Positions 6,849 to 13,055 of a DNA stretch of 13,055 nt are shown here, piece by piece. Under the pieces are notes generated by a model. That model was given only the letters and a program-made list of their open reading frames with translations. It ran no database searches and was not told where the DNA came from. The DNA comes from Arthrobacter sp. Its GTDB lineage: Bacteria; Actinomycetota; Actinomycetes; Actinomycetales; Micrococcaceae. A program made the position numbers and the translations under genes. Position 1 is the stretch's first letter. Each line of letters opens with the position of its first letter. The stretch covers positions 1 through 13,055 of the forward strand of contig JASLAA010000007.1 of NCBI GenBank assembly GCA_030147325.1, given 5' to 3'.

Positions 6849-8711
6849 TCACGCGCCGAGCCCCTGGGCGAGACTGGTGCGGAACAGGCGCTGCGCAGCC
6901 CAGGTCCCGAGGAGGGCGATGGCGCAGATGATCACGACGACGGCGTTCGCGGCATGCGTGTAGCCGAAGTCGATGAGGGTGACGGACAGCGTCGTCAGTA
7001 GTTGAGTACCCGGGGTGGCGAGGACGATGACGAGACTGAGCCCCTGCACACCGGAGATGAAGGGGAGCAGGGTCGCGCTCGCCAGGGCTGTTCGCTGGAT
7101 GGGAATCACGACGGCGCGCATCCGTCGCAGCCAGCCGGCGCCCAGTGTCTGGGCAGCCTCCTCGGAGTCGCTACCGAGCTGCATCATCGCGGACACCCCG
7201 GCCCTCGACGCGAAGGGCATCTCGTCGGCCACCAGGATGAGGATGAGGATCAGCGCCGTTCCGTAGAGTGCAGGCACCGGACCGCGCTGGACGGCGAAAA
7301 GGGATAGGTAGGCGACTGCGAACGCGATCCCGGGCACCAGGTACGGCGTGAACGTGACGGCTCTCAGGGCTGATCCGATTCTCCGGATCGGTGAGCGCAC
7401 CACGACGTAACCGACGAGTAGCCCCAGGACCCCCGTGATGATGGCCGCGGTACCGACGATCCAGATCGTGTTCCAGGCCGCTGACCACGTTCCCGAGGAG
7501 ACGAGCACCCCCTGGGAGAACCCGACGGTCGGGAGGTCCCGGCCGATCCAGTAGTCCAGCGTGAAATTGTCGAGCCGGAAGACCCCCGGCATCCTCATCA
7601 GGGTGGAGAGCAGGAGCGTCCCGAGCGGGAGGAGGACGGAGATCGCGAAGAGCGCCACGACACCCGTGAACGCGGGTTTCCGCCAGCGGCCCAACATCGT
7701 CACACGAGAGCTTCCGGCCCGCGCCGAGACCGTGGTGAAACGCTTCGCCTCGCGGAGGAACCTGAGGTCCACCCAGAGGGAAAGTCCGCCGAGGACCACC
7801 ATCACGGCGGCGAGGACGCTGGCCACACCGGACTGCTGCGTCAGGATGCTCTGATACAGCGTTGTCGAGAGAACCTGGAAGTCAGCCGGTAGGCCCAGAA
7901 CATAGGCGACCCCGAACTCGCCGATGGCCTTCGCCAGCATGAGGGTCGCCGCCGAGAGAACGGCCGGTCGCAGCAGCGGTAACGTGATGCGCCACCACCG
8001 CTTCGCTGACCCGCCGCCCAGCATGCGTGCGGCTTCATACAGCTCGTCGGGCACGTTCTTGATCGCATTCGTGACGAGCAGCACCACGAATGGAGCGAGG
8101 TGCAGCGAGAAGATGATGATGATCGGCACCGCGCCATAGGCGAGCCAGTCGGGCGGACTCCAGCCCAGCGTCTCCATCCACCCCAGTTGCCCGGCGACCG
8201 AGCGGTTCTTGAAGATGGTGGTCCAGGCCAGGGCGAAAGTCCACGCGGGCAGCATGTAGGGAACGATCAGCGCGGTCGAGAACCAGCGCCGTCCCGGGAG
8301 ATCCGTCCTCCCGATCAGCCAAGCCACCGGGATACCTATCAGCAGTGCGAGAACGATCGAAGCACCAGCGACGAGAAGGGTGTTGACGAGCGGTTGGAAG
8401 AAGATGATTCCGGACACCGGCGAGGCGAACACACGCTGCAGGTAGTAGGTGGTGAGCTCGCCCGCTTCCTGCCCGGTTCTCGCCTCGTCACCGAACCCGA
8501 CCTGGAACCCACCGAGCAGGAGCGAGATGACCGGGGCGATGATCAGGTAGGCGAACAGTGCCAGCAGCAGCACCCCGATGATCGTCGCCGGATGGCGCAG
8601 TGCCACGCGCAGGCGGTAGCGCGTGCTTTTCGCGGGAGTGCTCGCGGGCTGATGTGCGGCCGTGTCCGATCCTTGTGTGGAACGTTCCCTTTTCACTGTG
8701 TCGACAACCAT
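6849..8711 (-). CDS. ABC transporter permease, fused two-domain (FbpB/ThiP/AfuB type)
   Basis: A 620-residue inner-membrane permease in which two homologous halves are fused, as in FbpB, ThiP and AfuB. About 12 hydrophobic segments are visible, for example at 43-67, 108-133, 195-216, 350-371, 415-438 and 588-605. Each half has the ATPase-contacting EAA loop: EAARMLGGG (226-234) with ITLPLLRP after it, and EEAAQTLGAG (517-526) with VVIPIQRT after it. I choose the ATG at 8711 because GGAGGTGA, a near-perfect Shine-Dalgarno, lies 8 nt upstream; the GTG at 8723 lies within that Shine-Dalgarno. About 35 hydrophilic N-terminal residues (Ser/Thr/Ala rich) precede the first helix. It is the first gene of the operon and forms the channel for the binding protein and ATPase that follow. 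Confidence 0.95.
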   Translation of the reverse strand: MVVDTVKRERSTQGSDTAAHQPASTPAKSTRYRLRVALRHPATIIGVLLLALFAYLIIAPVISLLLGGFQVGFGDEARTGQEAGELTTYYLQRVFASPVSGIIFFQPLVNTLLVAGASIVLALLIGIPVAWLIGRTDLPGRRWFSTALIVPYMLPAWTFALAWTTIFKNRSVAGQLGWMETLGWSPPDWLAYGAVPIIIIFSLHLAPFVVLLVTNAIKNVPDELYEAARMLGGGSAKRWWRITLPLLRPAVLSAATLMLAKAIGEFGVAYVLGLPADFQVLSTTLYQSILTQQSGVASVLAAVMVVLGGLSLWVDLRFLREAKRFTTVSARAGSSRVTMLGRWRKPAFTGVVALFAISVLLPLGTLLLSTLMRMPGVFRLDNFTLDYWIGRDLPTVGFSQGVLVSSGTWSAAWNTIWIVGTAAIITGVLGLLVGYVVVRSPIRRIGSALRAVTFTPYLVPGIAFAVAYLSLFAVQRGPVPALYGTALILILILVADEMPFASRAGVSAMMQLGSDSEEAAQTLGAGWLRRMRAVVIPIQRTALASATLLPFISGVQGLSLVIVLATPGTQLLTTLSVTLIDFGYTHAANAVVVIICAIALLGTWAAQRLFRTSLAQGLGA

Positions 8712-8925
8712 GCGCCTCTTCACCTCCGCGATCCCGTGCGGCTCGAGGGGATCTCCCGGCGCCTGCGCCTACGACGTTACGGAGGCCAGAAGGCGAAGGA
8801 GCGGCCTCTGAGCGAACACCAGGTGTATGCGGACGGGCCTCGGAGCGAACGTGCCTCCCGAGCATCTTCTACGATGCCCACCGGTCACAATCCTGGGCGG
8901 ATCGGCAGGTGTGCGCCGGGCGCGG
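8712..8925. promoter_or_regulatory. intergenic region with the presumed promoter of the transporter operon
   Basis: These 214 bases separate the uvrA2 stop from the permease start and should hold both the end of the uvrA2 transcript and the operon promoter (minus strand). I see no clear -35/-10 pair. Symmetric elements that could serve a LacI-type repressor are ACACCAGGTGT (8816-8826, perfect odd palindrome) and GATCCC-N12-GGGATC (8730-8753), the latter just before the Shine-Dalgarno. A short GCCCA/TGGGC hairpin (8876-8898, 13-nt loop) may be a weak uvrA2 terminator. Short symmetric sites of this size are expected by chance at modest frequency, so assignment is tentative. Confidence 0.35.
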
Positions 8926-11457
8926 TCAGCCGTCGGCCAGGTACGCCGCGAGGTACGGCGCGGTGATGCTTTGCCGTGGTTCGACTGCCGCGACCTCCCG
9001 CGGGGTCCCCGTGGCCACGATGGTACCGCCTGCAGAGCCGCCGCCCGGCCCGAGGTCGATCACCCAGTCAGCGGCGGCGACCACCGCCATGGTGTGCTCG
9101 ACGACCACCACCGTGTTCCCTGCGGCCACCAGTTTCCGCAGCTGCGCCAGGAGCAGGACGACGTCGGCGGGGTGCAGCCCGGTGGTCGGTTCGTCCAGCA
9201 GGTAGAGGGTGTGGCCGCGCCGGGCACGCTGGAGTTCCGTGGCCAGTTTGATGCGCTGGGCTTCTCCCCCGGACAGCTCCGTGGCCGGCTGGCCGAGGCG
9301 GAGGTAGCCGAGCCCTACTTCCCGCAGCGTGTCGAGCGCACGGGCCGCTGCGGGGACGTCCGCGAGGAACACCGCGGCGTCGTCGACCGTCAGTGCGAGG
9401 ACGTCGGCGATGCTCCTGTCCCGCAGCGTCACCGTCAGCGTCTCCTCGTTGTACCGGGCGCCGTGGCAGGTGGGGCACGGACCGTAGCTTCCGGGGAGGA
9501 ACAGCAGTTCCACCGACACGAACCCCTCCCCCTGGCAGGTCTCGCAGCGGCCGCCCTGCACGTTGAAGGAGAACCTGCCCGCTCCGAAGGCCTTCGCCCG
9601 CGCGGCGGGTGTCGCCGCGAATGCTTTACGCACGGCGTCGAAAAGACCCGTGTAGGTGGCGAGGTTGGAGCGCGGTGTCCGCCCGATCGGCTTCTGGTTG
9701 ACGCTGACCAGGCGATCGATGGTCTCGAGACCGTGTATGCCGGCAATCGTGTCCGCTGTCTCGTCCACGGCGTCGTCGGCCGCTTCCGCGTCCAGCGGTG
9801 TGTCATTGCGGACGTGTGCACCGACCGCTTCCGCGAGCACCGTGCTGACCAGGGTGGACTTGCCCGAACCGGACACCCCGGTCACGGCCGTCAGCACGCC
9901 CACCGGTATCTCGGCGTCGAGTCCCTGCAGGTTGTGGCGGTGGATCCCCTCGAGCCGTAACCAGGACGATGGCTCCCGCGGCTCCGGCGGAGCCTGGCGA
10001 TCCGCTGCTCCCGGGGTCAGGAAGGGCGCCGTCAGGGATTCCGTGACAGCGGCGAGACCGTCCACGGGGCCACTGTAGAGGACGGTCCCGCCGCCCTCCC
10101 CGGCGAGCGGACCGACGTCGACGATCCAGTCGGACCGCCGTACCACGTCCATGTTGTGCTCGACCACGAACACGGTGTTGCCTGCCTCCTTCAGTGCCTC
10201 GAGCACGGTGAGGAGCGGTTCGACGTCGGCGGGATGGAGTCCGGCGGACGGCTCGTCGAGCACATAGACCACGCCGAAGAGGCCGGACCGGAGCTGCGTG
10301 GTGATCCGCAGGCGTTGCATCTCCCCGGGTGAGAGCGTGGGAGTGGAGCGATTGAGACTCAGGTAACCCAGGCCGAGGTCCACGAGGATCGTGAGCCGCT
10401 GGACGAGGTCACGGCTGATGGTGACGGACACCTCGGTGCCCTCCCCCGAGGTCGCCGAGCGGTGGGCAGCCGCAGGGTGCTCGACTGCGGCGGCGGGACG
10501 GAGGTGAGCGGCCAGGTCGGCGAGCGGCAGGGCGTTCACCTCCGCGATCGAGAGTCCTCCGAAGGTGACGGCGAGGGCCTCGGGGCGCAGTCCGCTGCCG
10601 GCGCACAGGCCGCAGGGGCCGGATTCCATGAACGGCAGCACTCGATCGCGCATCTGGGCGCTCTTGGAGTCGTGCAGCGTGTGCATCACGTAGCTCTTGG
10701 CGCTCCAGAAACGCCCTTTGTAAGGTTTGGCCACCCGGTCACGTTGCGGTGTGACCTCGACGACGGGTTGCTCCTCGGTGAACAGGAGCCACTCCCGCGA
10801 AGCCTCGGGCAGGTCACGCCACGGGACGTCGAGGTCGTACCCTAGTTCGTTGACCACATCCCGGAGGTTCTTGCCCTGCCACGCTCCCGGCCAGGCCGCG
10901 ATGGCGCCTTCGCGGATGGTCAGGGAAGGGTCGGGGACGAGCGTGTCCTCGGTGACGTCCCGCGCCACACCGAGGCCGTGGCAACGCGGGCATGCCCCGG
11001 CTGCGGTATTGGGCGAGAAGGCGTCGGACTCGAGCCGGTCGGCAGCATCGGCCGGGTAGGTACCGGCGCGTGAGTACAGCATGCGGAGGGAGTTCGAGAG
11101 GGTGGTCAGCGTCCCGACCGTGGAACGGACGCTCGGTGTGCCGCGTCGCTGCTGGAGGGCGACGGCGGGAGGCAGTCCGGTGATGGACTCGACGTGCGGT
11201 GTGGAGCCCTGCTGGATCAAACGGCGCGCGTACGGCGCGACCGACTCCAGGTACCGGCGTTGGGCCTCCGCATAGATCGTCCCGAAGGCGAGGGAGGACT
11301 TCCCGGATCCGGAGACTCCGGTGAAGGCGACCACGGCGTCGCGCGGGCAATCGACGTCGACTCCCCGGAGGTTGTTCTCGGTGGCACCGCGTACGCTGAC
11401 GAAGCCTTCCCGGCTGCTCGGTGCGCCGGCGGGGATGGTGTTGTTCGATTCGGTCAC
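8926..11457 (-). CDS. UvrA2-type excinuclease ATPase subunit (UvrA-like ABC protein)
   Basis: An 843-residue tandem ABC ATPase of the UvrA family that binds damaged or drug-modified DNA. Walker A sites are GVSGSGKS at 47-54 and 527-534; signatures are LSPGEMQR (375-382, variant, Pro for Gly) and LSGGEAQR (728-735); Walker B regions are YVLDEPSAGLHP (398-409) and YLLDEPTTGLHP (752-763). A zinc module sits at Cys638/641/661/664, and two further CxxC pairs are at 156/159 and 282/285. The protein is about 100-120 residues shorter than canonical UvrA (about 940-970), because the region between Walker A1 and the first zinc pair is short; this matches class II UvrA proteins lacking the UvrB-binding insertion, of which some (DrrC-like) give tolerance to intercalating drugs. 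GTG at 11457 is preferred (AGGGTG 7 nt upstream); a GTG at 11466 is possible. Confidence 0.9.
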   Translation of the reverse strand: MTESNNTIPAGAPSSREGFVSVRGATENNLRGVDVDCPRDAVVAFTGVSGSGKSSLAFGTIYAEAQRRYLESVAPYARRLIQQGSTPHVESITGLPPAVALQQRRGTPSVRSTVGTLTTLSNSLRMLYSRAGTYPADAADRLESDAFSPNTAAGACPRCHGLGVARDVTEDTLVPDPSLTIREGAIAAWPGAWQGKNLRDVVNELGYDLDVPWRDLPEASREWLLFTEEQPVVEVTPQRDRVAKPYKGRFWSAKSYVMHTLHDSKSAQMRDRVLPFMESGPCGLCAGSGLRPEALAVTFGGLSIAEVNALPLADLAAHLRPAAAVEHPAAAHRSATSGEGTEVSVTISRDLVQRLTILVDLGLGYLSLNRSTPTLSPGEMQRLRITTQLRSGLFGVVYVLDEPSAGLHPADVEPLLTVLEALKEAGNTVFVVEHNMDVVRRSDWIVDVGPLAGEGGGTVLYSGPVDGLAAVTESLTAPFLTPGAADRQAPPEPREPSSWLRLEGIHRHNLQGLDAEIPVGVLTAVTGVSGSGKSTLVSTVLAEAVGAHVRNDTPLDAEAADDAVDETADTIAGIHGLETIDRLVSVNQKPIGRTPRSNLATYTGLFDAVRKAFAATPAARAKAFGAGRFSFNVQGGRCETCQGEGFVSVELLFLPGSYGPCPTCHGARYNEETLTVTLRDRSIADVLALTVDDAAVFLADVPAAARALDTLREVGLGYLRLGQPATELSGGEAQRIKLATELQRARRGHTLYLLDEPTTGLHPADVVLLLAQLRKLVAAGNTVVVVEHTMAVVAAADWVIDLGPGGGSAGGTIVATGTPREVAAVEPRQSITAPYLAAYLADG

Positions 11458-11545
11458 TGAACCCACCCTACGGTTGTCCGCTTGCCTCCGAAGACCACCC
11501 GATTCCGCTCCGGAACGAGATCGGCGACCGTACCTCCACCGCCGG

Positions 11546-11575
11546 CGGAGAGGGTGACCCGGGTCACCCTCTCCG
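11546..11575. repeat. perfect 30-bp palindrome upstream of uvrA2
   Basis: The arm CGGAGAGGGTGACCC (11546-11560) is followed directly by its exact reverse complement (11561-11575), with no spacer. Allowing two mismatches the symmetry extends to 11541-11580. It lies 89-118 nt upstream of the uvrA2 start and downstream of the nrdF terminator. It could be a repressor site for uvrA2 or a second terminator-like hairpin; there is no T-run on either side. Confidence 0.85.
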
Positions 11576-11611
11576 GCCGCCGGGCGGCGAAGCACCGGAT
11601 GCTCCTACGAA

Positions 11612-11646
11612 AGAACCCCCGCTCCTGATAGCGGAGCGGGGGTTCT
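11612..11646 (-). terminator. intrinsic terminator of nrdF
   Basis: AGAACCCCCGCTCC (11612-11625) and GGAGCGGGGGTTCT (11633-11646) form a perfect 14-bp stem with a 7-nt loop, 20 nt after the nrdF stop. On the minus strand the stem ends in TTCT and is followed by TTCG, giving a short U-rich tail. A standard Rho-independent terminator for this gene. Confidence 0.88.
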
Positions 11647-11666
11647 GATCGAGTTCAGCTACCGGG

Positions 11667-12641
11667 TCAGAAGTCCCAGTCCTCGTCCTCGGTGTTCACG
11701 GCCTTGCCGATGACGTACGAGGAGCCCGAGCCGGAGAAGAAGTCGTGGTTCTCGTCGGCATTCGGTGACAACGCCGAGAGGATCGCCGGGTTCACATCGG
11801 TCACGGACGACGGGAACATCGCCTCGTAACCGAGGTTCATGAGGGCCTTGTTGGCGTTGTAGTGCAGGAACTTCTTGACGTCCTCGGCCAGGCCCACGGA
11901 GTCGTAGAGGTCGTGGGTGTACTGGACCTCGTTCTCGTACAGCTCGAAGAGCAGCTCGAACGCGTAGTCCTTGATCTCCTGGCGGCGCTCCGGCGTCGCA
12001 CTCTCCAGACCGCGCTGGAACTTGTATCCGATGTAGTACCCGTGCACGGCCTCGTCGCGGATGATCAGGCGGATCAAGTCGGCGGTGTTCGTGAGCTTGG
12101 CACGTGAGGACCAGTACATCGGCAGGTAGAAGCCGGAGTAGAACAGGAAGGACTCGAGCAGGGTCGAGGCGACCTTGCGCTTCAGGGGGTCATCGCCGCG
12201 GTAGTAGTCCGTGACGATGTGCGCCTTCTTCTGCAGGTTCACATTCTCCGTGGACCAGCGGAACGCCTCGTCGATCTCCTTCGTGGAGGCCAGCGTGGAG
12301 AAGATCGAGGAGTAGCTCTTGGCGTGCACCGACTCCATGAACGCTATGTTCGTGAGGACGGCTTCCTCGTGCTGCGTGATGGCATCGGGAATGAGGCTCA
12401 CGGCGCCGACGGTCGCCTGCACGGTGTCGAGCAGGGTCAACCCCGCGAAGACGCGCATGGTGAGCTGCTGCTCCTCCGGCGTCAGCGTGGCCCATGACTG
12501 CACGTCATTGGACAGCGGCACCTTCTCGGGCAGCCAGAAGTTGTTCACCAGGCGGTTCCAGACCTCGACGTCCTTGTCGTCCTGGATGCGGTTCCAGTTG
12601 ATGGCCTGGACCTGGTCTACGAGCTTCAGCTTCTCGCTCAT
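11667..12641 (-). CDS. nrdF: class Ib ribonucleoside-diphosphate reductase, beta subunit
   Basis: A 324-residue radical-carrying small subunit that, with NrdE, reduces ribonucleoside diphosphates to deoxy forms under aerobic conditions. All metal-site residues are present: Asp72, Glu103, His106, Glu163, Glu197 and His200, with the radical tyrosine at Tyr110 (AFMESVHAKSYSS). The constant offset of five from the textbook NrdF numbering supports intact chemistry. The C-terminus is acidic and ends EDWDF, the usual tail that docks on NrdE. The ATG at 12641 has AAGGA 8 nt upstream. It lies 98 nt after the nrdE stop, with a hairpin and a possible own promoter between. NrdF normally uses a dimanganese-tyrosyl cofactor matured by NrdI; nrdI and nrdH are probably beyond the right edge. 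Confidence 0.97.
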   Translation of the reverse strand: MSEKLKLVDQVQAINWNRIQDDKDVEVWNRLVNNFWLPEKVPLSNDVQSWATLTPEEQQLTMRVFAGLTLLDTVQATVGAVSLIPDAITQHEEAVLTNIAFMESVHAKSYSSIFSTLASTKEIDEAFRWSTENVNLQKKAHIVTDYYRGDDPLKRKVASTLLESFLFYSGFYLPMYWSSRAKLTNTADLIRLIIRDEAVHGYYIGYKFQRGLESATPERRQEIKDYAFELLFELYENEVQYTHDLYDSVGLAEDVKKFLHYNANKALMNLGYEAMFPSSVTDVNPAILSALSPNADENHDFFSGSGSSYVIGKAVNTEDEDWDF

Positions 12642-12658
12642 GGGGTGTTCCTTGTCTG

Positions 12659-12688
12659 GGTATAAGTGATGCCGGTGATCTCGGTGAA
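12659..12688 (-). promoter_or_regulatory. possible nrdF promoter
   Basis: On the minus strand TTCACC (12683-12688), an 18-nt spacer and TATACC (12659-12664) resemble a sigma-70 -35/-10 pair (four of six matches each). Transcription would start only about 10 nt before the Shine-Dalgarno. Placed just after the nrdE hairpin, it would give nrdF its own transcript. Consensus match only. Confidence 0.35.
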
Positions 12689-12696
12689 GCTGGTGG

Positions 12697-12727
12697 TGTC
12701 AGGCCGGGCGGAACACCCGGCCTGACA
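12697..12727 (-). terminator. 12-bp-stem hairpin between nrdE and nrdF
   Basis: TGTCAGGCCGGG (12697-12708) and CCCGGCCTGACA (12716-12727) form a perfect 12-bp stem with a 7-nt loop, starting 12 nt after the nrdE stop. The minus-strand sequence after the stem is CCACCACC, so there is no U-run. It could be a U-less actinobacterial terminator, a partial attenuator that sets the nrdE:nrdF ratio, or an mRNA-stabilising 3' end for nrdE. Confidence 0.7.
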
Positions 12728-12739
12728 GAATTTAGTTGC

Positions 12740-13055
12740 CTAAAGCATGCAACTGACGCAACCCTCGACCTCGGTCCCTTCGAGGGCGAGCTGGCGGAGA
12801 CGGATGTAGTAGATGGTTTTGATGCCCTTGCGCCAGGCGTAGATCTGCGACTTGTTGATCTCACGCGTGGTGGCGGTGTCCTTGAAGAACAGCGTCAGGG
12901 ACAGGCCCTGGTCCACGTGCTGCGTGGCAGCGGCGTAGGTGTCGATGATCTTCTCGTAGCCGATCTCGTACGCGTCCTGGTAGTACTCCAGGTTGTCGTT
13001 GGTGAGGTACGGCGCCGGGTAGTACACGCGGCCCAGCTTGCCTTCCTTGCGGATC
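12740..13055 (-). CDS. nrdE: class Ib ribonucleoside-diphosphate reductase, alpha subunit (5' end outside window)
   Basis: The last 104 residues of the catalytic large subunit of class Ib ribonucleotide reductase; the frame is open to the window edge. Visible are GRVYYPAPYLTNDN, then QGLSLTLFFKDTATTREINKSQIYAWRKGIKTIYYIRLRQ, a stretch highly characteristic of NrdE C-termini. The protein ends EGCVSCML, where the CxxC pair is the mobile redox-active dithiol that is re-reduced by NrdH-redoxin. Followed by a hairpin and nrdF on the same strand, as in other actinobacteria. Confidence 0.96.
   Translation of the reverse strand, partial: IRKEGKLGRVYYPAPYLTNDNLEYYQDAYEIGYEKIIDTYAAATQHVDQGLSLTLFFKDTATTREINKSQIYAWRKGIKTIYYIRLRQLALEGTEVEGCVSCML

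Noticed and set aside
5624..8711. Annotation of the transporter as a ferric iron uptake system
   Set aside because: The binding protein has no tyrosine pair, and the operon context is phosphatases and a LacI regulator, not siderophore or iron genes.
8827..9960. 377-codon open frame on the plus strand opposite uvrA2
   Set aside because: It lies antisense to a clear UvrA2 coding region, its protein has no recognisable domain, and long antisense open frames are usual in high-GC genes.

Overview
The window is high-GC DNA with dense, often overlapping genes and GTG starts. Together with a class Ib ribonucleotide reductase (nrdE-nrdF), a UvrA2-type protein and actinobacterial-style terminators, this points to an actinobacterium, most likely Micrococcales (an Arthrobacter-like member of the Micrococcaceae). 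The genus is an inference from style and gene content, not from a search. No RNA genes, insertion sequences, phage genes or CRISPR arrays were seen, and no stretch over 300 bases lacks a gene.

Layout. (1) Bases 1-1709, plus strand: the 3' part of a MacB/LolD-type ABC ATPase, coupled by an ATGA overlap to an FtsX/MacB-type permease. It ends in a hairpin shared with the convergent gene. (2) Bases 1737-8711, minus strand, read right to left: a compact six-gene operon. The order is fused two-domain ABC permease, lipoprotein solute-binding protein, ABC ATPase with TOBE domain, HAD-superfamily hydrolase, inositol-monophosphatase-family phosphatase, LacI-family regulator. The last four junctions are overlaps or short gaps. 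(3) Bases 8926-11457, minus strand: a UvrA2-type ABC protein lacking the UvrB-binding insertion. (4) Bases 11667-13055, minus strand: nrdF and the 3' end of nrdE, with a strong terminator after nrdF, a 12-bp-stem hairpin between nrdE and nrdF, and a perfect 30-bp palindrome upstream of uvrA2.

The most interesting part is the six-gene operon. The transporter belongs to the group usually annotated as ferric-iron/AfuABC-like, but the binding protein has no adjacent tyrosine pair, and the operon encodes two phosphatase-type enzymes and a sugar-type LacI regulator. The simplest reading is uptake of a small phosphorylated organic compound (sugar phosphate, inositol phosphate or similar), removal of phosphate inside the cell, and control by a LacI sensor of the product or substrate. 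The start of the lacI gene also carries an in-frame 9-bp tandem repeat that gives the regulator a (Thr-Asp-Arg)n N-terminal tail, a possible length-variable element.
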